Assembly: GCF_020073745.1 (NCBI RefSeq)
Contig: NZ_JAIRAU010000008.1
Location: 281,902 to 345,901, forward strand
Reading direction: 5' to 3'
Source of the DNA: Nannocystis pusilla
GTDB lineage: Bacteria; Myxococcota_A; Polyangia; Nannocystales; Nannocystaceae
DNA: 64,000 bases
Shown here: one piece after another, positions 7,831 to 15,585 of the stretch
Numbering within the stretch: the stretch's first letter is position 1
How the letters are laid out: each line of letters opens with the position of its first letter
Translations under genes and position numbers: made by a program
Notes under the pieces: model-generated
Told to the model about the DNA's origin: nothing
The model's database searches: none
The model's input: the letters and a program-made list of their open reading frames with translations, nothing else

Positions 7831-9141
7831 TCATCGCATCCGCTGCAGCTGGTACCGCAGCTGCCGCAGACCCCCCCGCAGGCGCGCGCGCAGGTGATTC
7901 AGGTTGCGCCGCGTCAGCAACTCGCGCGGCCGCAGGTAGACCTCGGCGTTGTACATCGACAGGAGGATCCGGTGGCGGCGCCAGTTCTTCAGCCCGCGCC
8001 GGACGACCAGCCGCGCGGAGACCCCGAGCGTCTGCAGCCCGAACGGCTGCGACAGCGCGAACAGCAGCGGCTGCCCGCACACCTCGACGTCGACCGGCGC
8101 GCCGGGGGCCGGCTCGCAGCGGCCGCGCGCGAGGTCGAGGCGCAGCGTGACGTCGAGGTCAGGCACGCGGATCGCCACCGGCTTCAACCACGCGTGCAAC
8201 AGCCAGGGCGGGTAGTGCTCGGCGAGGCGAGCGGCGAGCGCCTGGGCGGCGGCGACGATCGCCGCCGGCTCGACCGGCGCCGGCCGATCGAGCGGGGCCG
8301 CGGCGGCCGCGGCGAACGCCTGGTCCCAGAACGCGAGCCCCGGCCTCGAGTCCCACGCGCCGCCGACCGCGTACGCGTCGCCGGGCGCGAGCACGTCGAG
8401 GCGCAGGCCGAGGTGCTCGAACGCCGCCGCGACGCGCCGCGGGGTGTTGGCGTACGCGTTCATGTACGCGTTGTCCTCGCACGAGAAGCGGACGAAGCTG
8501 GCGATCGGGATCGTCGTCTCGGCGCCGAGGTCGCGATGGTTGGCGATCATGCTGTCGACGATCGCCCGGGCCTTCCGCGGCAGGCGCTGCTCGCGGTCGG
8601 CCTCGCCGCCGTAGCCCGCCAGCGAGAACTGGTTCAGCACCACCTGCGCCGGCCCGAGGTCGCCGCGGATGATCCGGCAGTCGCCGGCGTCGGCCTCGGC
8701 GTCGTTGACGTTCACGAGACATGTCCCCTCGGACATGACCGCGAGGACAGAGTCCATCTGCCCGACCTGGTAGCAGTAGACCTGCAGCCCGGGCCGCAGG
8801 TCGACGAGCGCGCGGTGCGGCAGCAGGCGGACCTTGTCGTAGCCGAGGCGGGCGAACGCCTGCGGCAGCTTGTCGGTCGGCAGCTGCTGGAACAGCACGG
8901 TGACGCGGCGCTTGAACGCGGCCGGCAGGTCGCGCAGCGTCGGCAGGTGGAAGTGGTCCGGGTGCTCGTGCGAGACCCACAGGTAATCGACCTGCTCGAG
9001 CCACGCCGCGTCCCACGCCGGCGGCACCAGCAGCGACCACGAATTGTTGAAGACCTTGCCGCCGAGCCACGGGTCGGTCCAGATCGTCGCGCCGCCGGCC
9101 TCGATCAGCAGCGACGCGTGGGCGACCAGGCGGAGCTTCAT
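7831..9141 (-). CDS. Metallo-beta-lactamase-fold hydrolase
   Basis: The protein has 436 residues and no signal peptide. The N-terminus MKLRLVAHASLLIEAGGATIWTDPWL is typical of UlaG-like/MBL-fold hydrolases, and HEHPDHFH gives the zinc-binding HxHxDH motif. LFQQLPTDKLPQAFARLGYDK, which I read as part of the same fold, follows. The C-terminal 200 residues are an extension with no motif I recognise and a basic end rich in Arg and Leu. The start has a GAGCGGGG sequence just upstream. An in-frame palindrome (8720-8737) encodes MSEGTCLVN. It lies between a histidine phosphatase and a Ser/Thr kinase on the same strand. Substrate unknown. Confidence 0.82.
   Translation of the reverse strand: MKLRLVAHASLLIEAGGATIWTDPWLGGKVFNNSWSLLVPPAWDAAWLEQVDYLWVSHEHPDHFHLPTLRDLPAAFKRRVTVLFQQLPTDKLPQAFARLGYDKVRLLPHRALVDLRPGLQVYCYQVGQMDSVLAVMSEGTCLVNVNDAEADAGDCRIIRGDLGPAQVVLNQFSLAGYGGEADREQRLPRKARAIVDSMIANHRDLGAETTIPIASFVRFSCEDNAYMNAYANTPRRVAAAFEHLGLRLDVLAPGDAYAVGGAWDSRPGLAFWDQAFAAAAAAPLDRPAPVEPAAIVAAAQALAARLAEHYPPWLLHAWLKPVAIRVPDLDVTLRLDLARGRCEPAPGAPVDVEVCGQPLLFALSQPFGLQTLGVSARLVVRRGLKNWRRHRILLSMYNAEVYLRPRELLTRRNLNHLRARLRGGLRQLRYQLQRMR
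8720..8737. repeat. Hairpin inside the MBL-fold gene
   Basis: CATGTCC, loop CCTC, GGACATG: a perfect 7-bp stem within the reading frame, coding for MSEGTCL. Confidence 0.75.
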
Positions 9142-9251
9142 CGGTCCCCGCTCGCGGTCCGTGAACGAGCGGCCGCGCTCCTCTCCATTCGCGTCACCGT
9201 AGCACGCAGTCGGCTCGCCCGCGACCCGCGCGCCCGTGGGGTCTTTCGCCC

Positions 9252-9944
9252 TCACCCGCCGAGATCGAGCTCGCCGAGGTGTTCGGTGGCGTTCTGGACC
9301 TGGATGTCCCATCGGCCATCCGGGCGGTGGCGCAGGCGATAGACGCCGGCCAGCGAGACCGGCAGGACCGCGGCCTCGGCCTGCGACATGCCGGTGAGCG
9401 CGGCGATCACCGCCTTGATCACGCCCTTGTGCAGCACGGCGACGGTGCGCGGGCACGCGGGCGCGGCCAGGACCCGGCGCGCACCGGCCTGCACGCGGTC
9501 CCAGAAGGCCTGGCGCGACTCGCCGCCGGGGTAGGCGAACGCGAGGCCCTCGGCGTGGTAGCGGGCGTAGCCTGCGGGGTCGCGGCCGGCGACCTCGTCG
9601 AAGGTGAGGCCCTCCCACGCGCCGAAGTCGACCTCGGCGAACTCGGGCACCACCGTGACCTCCGGCGGCGGCCGCTGCCCGCCGGCCACCAGCGCCGCCG
9701 CGGCCCGCGAGCGCTGCAGCGGCGACGCCAGCACCGCCTCGAAGCCCGCCTCGGCCGCCAGCGCCGCCGCCACGCGCTCGATCTGCGACAGCCCGAGCGA
9801 GCTGAGCGCCACGTCCGTGGCCCCGTAGAGGCGGATCGACGACTGGCCCACGGTCTCGCCGTGGCGGACCAGCACGAGCTCGGGCGGGGTCGGGGCAGCG
9901 GGGCGCAGGCCGCCTGGCCTACGCGAGGTCGCCGCGATCGTCAA
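9252..9944 (-). CDS. Histidine phosphatase family protein (phosphoglycerate mutase-like)
   Basis: The signature LVRHGET holds the phospho-accepting His. A second basic pocket is seen in ASPLQRSRAAAALV, the acid residue in EFAEVDFGAWEGLTFDEV, and the second His in VAVLHKGVIKAV. These match the histidine phosphatase (RHG) superfamily, whose members include cobalamin phosphatases and phosphoglycerate-mutase-like enzymes; specificity cannot be read here. The start is uncertain: I use a TTG at 9944 that leaves about 20 residues before the RHG strand. An ATG at 10043 would add 33 Arg/Pro-rich residues and overlap the divergent XRE gene, so it is less likely. Confidence 0.83.
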   Translation of the reverse strand: MTIAATSRRPGGLRPAAPTPPELVLVRHGETVGQSSIRLYGATDVALSSLGLSQIERVAAALAAEAGFEAVLASPLQRSRAAAALVAGGQRPPPEVTVVPEFAEVDFGAWEGLTFDEVAGRDPAGYARYHAEGLAFAYPGGESRQAFWDRVQAGARRVLAAPACPRTVAVLHKGVIKAVIAALTGMSQAEAAVLPVSLAGVYRLRHRPDGRWDIQVQNATEHLGELDLGG

Positions 9945-9983
9945 CGGCCGCGCTTGCGCGGCAATCCCGGGGCCACGCCGCGC

Positions 9984-10013
9984 TTGCGGACGCGACGGGC
10001 TCTGACATATAAG
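9984..10013 (+). promoter_or_regulatory. Possible sigma70-type promoter of the XRE-cupin gene
   Basis: TTGCGG (9984-9989) and TATAAG (10008-10013) are separated by 18 bp. The -10 matches five of six consensus bases, the -35 only three. The implied start of transcription is only a few bases before the ATG at 10025, which would exclude AAGGAA from the message, so the call is weak. Confidence 0.3.
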
Positions 10014-10024
10014 GAACCCGCGAA

Positions 10025-10723
10025 ATGGCCGCAAGAACGCCACGCCGCCCGGCTTCGGAGGCTGTTTCCGGGTCGCGCCCCTCGGGGTCCGAGAGCGGCC
10101 GGCCGGAGCCCGAGTCCGGGGCCGCCGCCTCCGAGATCGCGCTGCTGGGCGAGGGCGACATCGGCGCGGCCGAATTGACGCGGCGGCTGGCCGACAACAT
10201 CCGCAGCCTCCGCAAGGCCCGCGGCTACTCGCTCGACGACATGGCCCGAAGGTCGGGTGTCTCGCGGGCCAGCCTGTCGCAGGTCGAGACCGCCAAGACC
10301 AACCCGACGATCGCCATCCTGTGGAAGATCGCCGCCGGGCTCGAGGTGCCGTTCTCGGCCCTGCTCGGCGCCGACAAGACCGAGCGCGTCAGCGTGCTGC
10401 GCCGGCCCGACCAGCGGGTCCTGCGGTCGGCCGACGGCCAGCTCGAGAGCCGCCCGCTCACCCCCGCCGGCACGCTCGGCGGCGTCGAGGTCTACGAGCT
10501 GCGCCTGGCCCCGCGCGCGGTCCACAGCTCCGAGCCGCACGCGCCCGGCACCGGCGAGAGCGTCACCGTGCTGGTCGGCCAGCTGCGCCTGCGCGTCGCC
10601 GAGGAGGTCCACGACCTCGCCGCCGGCGACACGGCCAGCTTCGCCGCCGACGTGCCGCACAGCTACGAGAACCCGGGCCGGACCCACACGCTGGTCCACA
10701 ACGTCATCGTCTACCAGCGCTGA
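10025..10723 (+). CDS. XRE-family regulator with cupin effector domain
   Basis: The protein has 232 residues. After a disordered N-terminal tail (1-45) comes an XRE helix-turn-helix at about 55-115, IRSLRKARGYSLDDMARRSG and SRASLSQVETAKTNPTI, which binds DNA. The C-terminal cupin domain (about 145-230) ends with AADVPHSYENPG, a typical cupin strand pair. This layout matches the SutR/PuuR-type family, which usually senses a small ligand and represses neighbouring catabolic or stress genes. AAGGAA lies 8 nt before the ATG. It is divergent from the histidine phosphatase and followed six bases after its stop by a small palindrome, a possible terminator. Targets are unknown. Confidence 0.9.
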   Translation: MAARTPRRPASEAVSGSRPSGSESGRPEPESGAAASEIALLGEGDIGAAELTRRLADNIRSLRKARGYSLDDMARRSGVSRASLSQVETAKTNPTIAILWKIAAGLEVPFSALLGADKTERVSVLRRPDQRVLRSADGQLESRPLTPAGTLGGVEVYELRLAPRAVHSSEPHAPGTGESVTVLVGQLRLRVAEEVHDLAAGDTASFAADVPHSYENPGRTHTLVHNVIVYQR

Positions 10724-10729
10724 CGCGGC

Positions 10730-10745
10730 CTGTCCTGCGGGACAG
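10730..10745. repeat. Palindrome just after the XRE-cupin stop codon
   Basis: CTGTCC, loop TGCG, GGACAG, 6-bp stem, beginning six bases after the stop codon and 8 bp from the end of the convergent rnhA gene. A possible shared terminator; no T run. Confidence 0.7.
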
Positions 10746-10752
10746 CCGGGCC

Positions 10753-11283
10753 TCAGCGCTTGGCCGCGGCGAAGCCGGCCGGCGCGTCGCCGACCGTCAA
10801 CCTGTCCTTCGGGGCATAGCCGCTGCGGGCCGCGTCGCGCGCGGCCACGGCCAGACGGTCGCAGCGCTCGTTCTGCGGGTGGCCGCTGTGGCCGCGGACC
10901 CAGTGGAAGCGGATCTGGTGCGTGCTCAGGAACCCGTCGAGGGTCTGCCACAGGTCCTGGTTCTTGACCGGCTGGCGGTCGGCGGTGCGCCAGCCGGCGC
11001 GCTTCCACCCGGCTAGCCATTCGGACATGCCCTTCAGGACATACTGTGAATCGGAGTAGAGGTCGACGGTCATCGGCCGGCGCAGCGCCCCGAGCCCGCG
11101 GATGACCGCCATCAGCTCCATGCGGTTGTTGGTGGTGTGCGTCTCGCCGCCGGACTCCTCGCGCTGCTTGCCGCTGGCCGGGTGGATGAGCACGTAGGCC
11201 CACCCGCCGGGCCCCGGGTTCCCGGCGCACGCGCCGTCGGTGTACAAGAGGACATACGCGAGACGCGGGTCGTCCGGCTGCAT
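10753..11283 (-). CDS. rnhA: Ribonuclease HI
   Basis: The protein has 176 residues; the core is of standard bacterial length with a 25-residue C-terminal extension. It cleaves the RNA strand of RNA-DNA hybrids, using two metal ions. The four catalytic acids are visible: Asp16 in [14 protein letters not shown], Glu55 in [10 protein letters not shown], Asp77 in [10 protein letters not shown] and Asp141 in NERCDRLA. The catalytic-loop His is in RGHSGHPQN. The handle region [20 protein letters not shown] closely follows the Escherichia coli enzyme. Two of the dispersed palindromes are embedded in the gene, one in the conserved [11 protein letters not shown] stretch and an imperfect one in the C-terminal extension. 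Confidence 0.95.
   Translation of the reverse strand: MQPDDPRLAYVLLYTDGACAGNPGPGGWAYVLIHPASGKQREESGGETHTTNNRMELMAVIRGLGALRRPMTVDLYSDSQYVLKGMSEWLAGWKRAGWRTADRQPVKNQDLWQTLDGFLSTHQIRFHWVRGHSGHPQNERCDRLAVAARDAARSGYAPKDRLTVGDAPAGFAAAKR
11023..11042. repeat. Palindrome-family copy inside rnhA
   Basis: GGACATGCCCTTCAGGACAT, one mismatch in the stem. It covers the codons of YVLKGMSE in the conserved SQYV-x-x-G region of RNase HI. Confidence 0.65.
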
Positions 11284-11323
11284 GGCGCCGCACGCTACCC
11301 GACCCGCGCCCGCCTGCCAACAC

Positions 11324-12154
11324 CTACAGTTCGAAGCCGCAGCACTCGAACGCGGCCTGCGCCTGCTCCGCGAACTCCGCCTCGCAGAAGCCGGGGGGCG
11401 CGGGGCACTCGCTCTCGGCCGCGTCGTTGACGAGGCAGGTGCAGGTGTCGCCCTCGCACTTGAACTCCTGGGGCGGCTGGCCCTCGCACTGCTGGCCGAT
11501 CGAGCAGGCGTCGGCGCCGTTGTTCGAGCCGAAGCCCTCGCACAGGCTGCTGACGCAGGTGGTCTGCATCGCCTCGAACTCGTCGGCGCAGGGTCCGAAC
11601 TCCTCTGCGCCCAGCGCGGTGTCCAGCTGCTCGCAGGTGAAGGTGCCGACGCAGTTGTTGAACGCGACCGTGGCCGCGAGGCAGCCCTCGCCTTCGCCGA
11701 GCGAGTCGGCGCAGTCGCCGGTGCAGGTGGCGAAGTCGGGGAACGGCGGCATCTCGATGCACTCGTAGAACTTGTCGCAGGCCGCCGTGCAGCTCGCCTC
11801 GAGCTCGGGCGGGACGACGTCGGTGTCGCCCTCGGTCTCGGTGTCGACAGCGGTGGTCTCGCCGCCCATCGTGTCGCTGGTGCCCGCGGTCTCGGTCGAG
11901 CCGTCGACCGTCGTCGAGTCCGTCATCCCCGCGGTCATCGTGCCCGCGGTCATCGTGCCCTCGGTCGGCCCGCCGTCGGTCGGCGTCATCGTGCTCGACA
12001 CCGACTCGGTCCCGGTCTCGCTGGCCGCCTCGGTCGTCGGCTCGGTCGCCGTGCCGGTCTCGGTCTCTTTCCCGCCCTCGGGACAGGCCGCCAGCGTCAG
12101 CGTGCAGGCGGCGAGGAGGACGGCGCGAAGGTTCGTGTGAAGCGTAAGGCTCAT
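11324..12154 (-). CDS. Lipoprotein with Thr/Glu-rich linker and Cys-rich domain
   Basis: The protein has 276 residues. The signal ends in the lipobox LTLAAC, so it is likely a lipoprotein. A linker of about 85 residues made almost only of Thr, Ser, Glu, Gly, Asp and Met follows, including a short tandem GTMTA repeat caused by a 15-bp direct DNA repeat at 11928-11957. The C-terminal domain has about 18 Cys, as in [29 protein letters not shown] and [10 protein letters not shown], suggesting a disulfide-stabilised extracellular module. I do not know its function. Such linker-plus-Cys-domain lipoproteins recur in this window and are typical of the Nannocystis group. It lies 40 bp upstream of rnhA on the same strand. 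Confidence 0.8.
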   Translation of the reverse strand: MSLTLHTNLRAVLLAACTLTLAACPEGGKETETGTATEPTTEAASETGTESVSSTMTPTDGGPTEGTMTAGTMTAGMTDSTTVDGSTETAGTSDTMGGETTAVDTETEGDTDVVPPELEASCTAACDKFYECIEMPPFPDFATCTGDCADSLGEGEGCLAATVAFNNCVGTFTCEQLDTALGAEEFGPCADEFEAMQTTCVSSLCEGFGSNNGADACSIGQQCEGQPPQEFKCEGDTCTCLVNDAAESECPAPPGFCEAEFAEQAQAAFECCGFEL

Positions 12155-12210
12155 GCGGCGAAGGGTGCAGCGTGCGACCCGCCAAGTCCAGGCGCGATGT
12201 CGTGCGGTCC

Positions 12211-13548
12211 TCAACCGACGCGGTGCAGCTTCTCGTACAGCCCCGGGAACACGCCGTGCGGATCGAGGCGCCGCTTCGCCGCGCTGTAGTTGGCCTCGTC
12301 GTAGATCGAGAAGAAGCGCTCGCGGGTGTAGTGGTTGCGCGAGATCAGCGTCTTCACGCCGTCGCACGCGTACGTCTGCTCCTCGAACACCTGCGACCAG
12401 TCGCGCCCGGGCTCGCCGTTGGGCATGCCGTAGATGGCGCAATCGACCAGCAGCGGATCGCCGATCTTGTCGACCATCGCAGGGCTCAGCCATGGGTACC
12501 ACCTCGGCAGACGGTAAGGGATCACCCAAAGCGGATAGAAGCGCGGCTCGCAGGCGTACCACCCGTAGAAGTCGAGGATCCGCCGGTGCGGCACGAACAG
12601 GTCGACGACGACGTCGGGCCGCCGCTTGAGCGCGCCGAGCAGCGGCCCGAGCCGGTTCGACCAGCGGATCAGGTTGGTCGAGCCGAGCACGTGCTTGCCC
12701 ACGAGCGCACGCACGAGCCTGTTCTCGAGGCCGGGCACGGTGCGCGTCAGCCAGTGACACTCGGTGTCGTAGCGGAAGAAGTAGTCGCGCGTCCGCAGGT
12801 AGTCGACCGCGCGCGTGCGCGTGCTCTTGTAATAGATGTGGCGCCGGCGGTAGTCGCTGACGTGCGGCGCGCGGGCGACGAAGCGCCCGAGGCACAGCAC
12901 CAGCTCGTCCGGCCCGTGGACGATGCCGTCGATGAACGCGTACTCGCCGGCCTCGCAGTGGGCCCGCATCGCCGCGAAGTAGCGCGCCGGGTCGCGGTGG
13001 TGCTCGTAGCTCAGCTCGACGAACGGCTCGGCCGGCACCAGGTCGAACTCGAGGCGCGTCACGATCGCCAGCGTGCCGTACGAGCCGTGGACCATGTCGT
13101 AGGCCAGCGACTCGCGCTCGCGCGAGCAGGTGATGACCTCGCCCGCGCCGCTCACCAGCTCGAGCTCGCGGCAGGTGTCGTGGAACCCGCCGACCCGGAA
13201 CGAGCTCGACTCGACCGCGCAGCCGGCCACCGCCCCGCCGACGGTGATGCCCTCGAGCTCGGGCACCACCGCGGGCACCAGTCCCATGGGCAATGTCACA
13301 TCGACCAGGTCGGCGAACGTCACGCCCGGCTCGGCGACGCAGCGCCGGGCCTCGCGGTCGACGTGCAGCACCCGGCGCAGCGCCGACACGTCGATCGCCG
13401 GGCTGCGGAAGCGGCGGTCGCCCGGGAGCGGCACCACGTGGTGGACCCCGCCCTTGTCGATGTGGACCGGCTCTCCGCGGCCGATCCGCTCGCGGACCTC
13501 CGCGGCGATGGCATGGACGCGGGCCTCGTGCTCGGCGGCGGCGATCAT
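12211..13548 (-). CDS. FAD-binding oxidoreductase similar to sterol delta24-reductase (DHCR24)
   Basis: The protein has 445 residues. The FAD-binding (PCMH-type) domain occupies about 20-190, with VAEPGVTFADLVDVTLP and GITVGGAVAGCAVESSSF. The ESSS motif, the following CRELELVSGAGEVITC, GSYGTLAIVTRLEF and the C-terminal HYTRERFFSIYDEANY...GVFPGLYEKLHR pattern all line up with eukaryotic DHCR24, which reduces the C24-C25 double bond of sterol side chains with NADPH. Nannocystineae are known sterol makers, so a sterol role is plausible but not shown; no other sterol gene is in the window. I use the ATG at 13548, because the frame above it is Arg/Pro-rich. It lies between the PDZ gene and the lipoprotein gene on the same strand. 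Confidence 0.85.
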   Translation of the reverse strand: MIAAAEHEARVHAIAAEVRERIGRGEPVHIDKGGVHHVVPLPGDRRFRSPAIDVSALRRVLHVDREARRCVAEPGVTFADLVDVTLPMGLVPAVVPELEGITVGGAVAGCAVESSSFRVGGFHDTCRELELVSGAGEVITCSRERESLAYDMVHGSYGTLAIVTRLEFDLVPAEPFVELSYEHHRDPARYFAAMRAHCEAGEYAFIDGIVHGPDELVLCLGRFVARAPHVSDYRRRHIYYKSTRTRAVDYLRTRDYFFRYDTECHWLTRTVPGLENRLVRALVGKHVLGSTNLIRWSNRLGPLLGALKRRPDVVVDLFVPHRRILDFYGWYACEPRFYPLWVIPYRLPRWYPWLSPAMVDKIGDPLLVDCAIYGMPNGEPGRDWSQVFEEQTYACDGVKTLISRNHYTRERFFSIYDEANYSAAKRRLDPHGVFPGLYEKLHRVG

Positions 13549-13686
13549 GCCCGCAAGTGTTTTGGCTTTTGCCGCGAGCGAGCAACCCCCGGGCGAGAAA
13601 ACCGGCTTGCGAGGCCGCAAGCGGAACGGCGTGACGCGGGCGGCGGCGGTCGGCCGCACCGACGAGGTAGACCGACGGCCTCGAGG

Positions 13687-13709
13687 CGGCCCGCGGCCGG
13701 ATTTTTTAA
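13687..13709 (+). terminator. Terminator-like hairpin on the plus strand with no obvious gene
   Basis: CGGCC (13687-13691), a 3-nt loop, GGCCG (13695-13699) and then GATTTTTTAAC form a small GC hairpin followed by a T6 run. It points rightward, but all genes nearby are on the minus strand, so it either ends an antisense transcript or is chance. Confidence 0.3.
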
Positions 13710-13806
13710 CGCGAACAGCCCCGCGGCGCGAGGCGCCGGGGGCCGTCGGGAGCGGGGCGGGCTGCCGCCCAAGAACGGAGCCAGAACGGAGCCGGTCGGC
13801 CCCGAC

Positions 13807-14256
13807 TCACTTGTGGACGCGGATCAGCTGGCGCTCGAGGGTGACGAACTTGTGGCCGCTGCAGCGGGTCGCGACCTCGATGGTGACGCTCGTGCCCGAC
13901 GGGCCGCGGAGGGCGGCCGCCCAGTCCTCGACGCTGACCGGGTACATGCCGTCGACCGACACGAGGTGCATGCCCTCGCGCAGAACGCCGTCCGCCGGGG
14001 CGCCGGGGAGCACATCGCGGACCACCACGAACTCGCCGCGCTGCTGGATCACCGCGCCGATGCCGGAGTAGGTGTATCCGCGTTCGGCGACGCGCTGCTG
14101 CTGGGCCTTGCAGTTGGTGCCGGCGTAGCGCTGAAGCAGGGCGGCCGAGGTGGCCATCGAGCCGGCGAGGATGATCGAGCCGAGGATGATCTTTCGCGCT
14201 GTCCGCCAGCGGGAGATCGAAGTGGCCAGGTTGGTGTCGGTCTCTGAATTCTGCAT
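13807..14256 (-). CDS. Membrane-anchored PDZ-domain protein
   Basis: The protein has 149 residues: a short cytoplasmic N-terminus, one membrane segment (IILGSIILAGSMATSAALL, about 27-45) and a periplasmic PDZ-like domain (about 70-149). The domain has IGAVIQQRGEFVVVRDVLPG and GAPADGVLREGMHLVSVDG, which are the ligand-groove and G-D/E-x-I-x-x-V-D-G features of PDZ domains. PDZ domains bind the C-termini of partner proteins; no protease domain is attached. I chose the ATG at 14256 because AGGAG lies 8 nt upstream; the ATG two codons earlier is too close to it. It could be an adaptor for an envelope protease, but this is inference. Confidence 0.75.
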   Translation of the reverse strand: MQNSETDTNLATSISRWRTARKIILGSIILAGSMATSAALLQRYAGTNCKAQQQRVAERGYTYSGIGAVIQQRGEFVVVRDVLPGAPADGVLREGMHLVSVDGMYPVSVEDWAAALRGPSGTSVTIEVATRCSGHKFVTLERQLIRVHK

Positions 14257-14453
14257 GACCATCGCTCCTGTGCCTGCCGCCTCGAGGTCGTGGATGCGCA
14301 GGCTTGACGAGTGTTTCACAGCTTCGCGGGGGTTGCCAGCGGCGCAAATACCGGCCTTTCGGCGGCGCCATTCCCGGCCCCTGCTCGGGTTCGCCCCGGC
14401 AATCTGCCAGCTTCTTCCCTCGAGCGGTCCGTTCGGGCTATAGGCGTGTCCCC

Positions 14454-15356
14454 ATGCCCCTCCTGCGGCTGTTCGTCCCTCTGACCCTGGTGTTGGCCCT
14501 CGCCTGCGACAAGCCCACGCCGGGGACCCCGGCGCTGACGCCCCCGCCTGCGGCGATCCCTTCGGACGAGCCGCCGGCCCCTGAGCCTGCTCCTGCGGCT
14601 GCTGCGGCTCCCCAGGAGCCCGCGATCGCGCCGGCGACTCCGGAGCCGGCGCCCGCCGAGGTCGCCGCGGCCCCCAGCGGCCCGCGCAAGGTGCTCGTCC
14701 TCGGCGACAGCCTGGCTGCGACCGGTTTCGGGGCGATGTTGGAGAAGCGGCTCGACGAGCACCCCGACATCGAGTGCTTCCGCAAGGCCAAGAGCGCGAC
14801 CGGCCTCGCCCGGCCCGACTTCTATGACTGGGAGTCGGAGGCCAAGAAGGCCGTCGACCAGCGCAAACCCGACCTCGTCGTCGTCATCATGGGCGGCAAC
14901 GACGGCCAGGACCTCACCAGCAAGACCGGCAAGGGCAAGCGCGTGGCCTGGAAGTCCGACGGCTGGAACGACGCCTACAAGGCGCGGGTCGCTGACTTTC
15001 TCAGCGAGATCTCCGCCGACGGCCGCAAGGTCCTGTGGCTCGGCCTGCCGCGCACCGGCACCACCAGCTTCGAGCAGAAGCTGACCACCATTCGCGAGGT
15101 GCAGAGCCAGGCGCTCGCCGACTTCGGCGAGGCCGGGGTCTACCTCGACACCACGCCCTTCATCACCACCGCGGCCGGCGAACTCATCGACTCCGCCACC
15201 ATCGGCAAGCGCAAGGCCCAGGCCCTCCGCGAAGAGGACGGTATCCACTTCACCATGGCCGGCAGCGAGTTCTTCGCCGACAAGGTCTATCCCGAGGTCC
15301 TGAAGGTCCTCGGCGTCGAAGACGCCAAGACTGAGGGCAAGAAGCCCCAGAAGTGA
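14454..15356 (+). CDS. SGNH/GDSL hydrolase lipoprotein (DUF459-like)
   Basis: The protein has 300 residues. The signal ends in LVLALAC (lipid Cys18), followed by a Pro/Ala linker to about residue 75. The hydrolase domain shows the blocks of the SGNH family: GDSL (nucleophile Ser86), MGGNDGQD with the oxyanion Asn, and DGIHFTMAG with the catalytic Asp and His. The order and spacing fit DUF459, a family of cell-envelope hydrolases or acyltransferases. It may act on acetyl or acyl groups of envelope polymers; the substrate is not known. It lies 229 bp ahead of a murein endopeptidase on the same strand, consistent with a cell-wall context. Confidence 0.85.
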   Translation: MPLLRLFVPLTLVLALACDKPTPGTPALTPPPAAIPSDEPPAPEPAPAAAAAPQEPAIAPATPEPAPAEVAAAPSGPRKVLVLGDSLAATGFGAMLEKRLDEHPDIECFRKAKSATGLARPDFYDWESEAKKAVDQRKPDLVVVIMGGNDGQDLTSKTGKGKRVAWKSDGWNDAYKARVADFLSEISADGRKVLWLGLPRTGTTSFEQKLTTIREVQSQALADFGEAGVYLDTTPFITTAAGELIDSATIGKRKAQALREEDGIHFTMAGSEFFADKVYPEVLKVLGVEDAKTEGKKPQK

Positions 15357-15585
15357 CGCGGGAAGATCTCCGCAAGCGACGGACCGCGCGCCGCGCCCTC
15401 GACGCGTTTCGCAATCCGATTGCAGCTGTAAATTCGCGTCCAGAGCCTCGTGCGTGCGGTCGTTCGGCCGCACGGCGCGGGAACAAGCTCGAGGTCCGCG
15501 GCCCGCGCCGCCGCCGGCGACCGCCGCGCGGCGCCCATGCCCGCAACGGACGGCCTCTGCTAGCTTGTCCGGTGCTCCTGACGGC

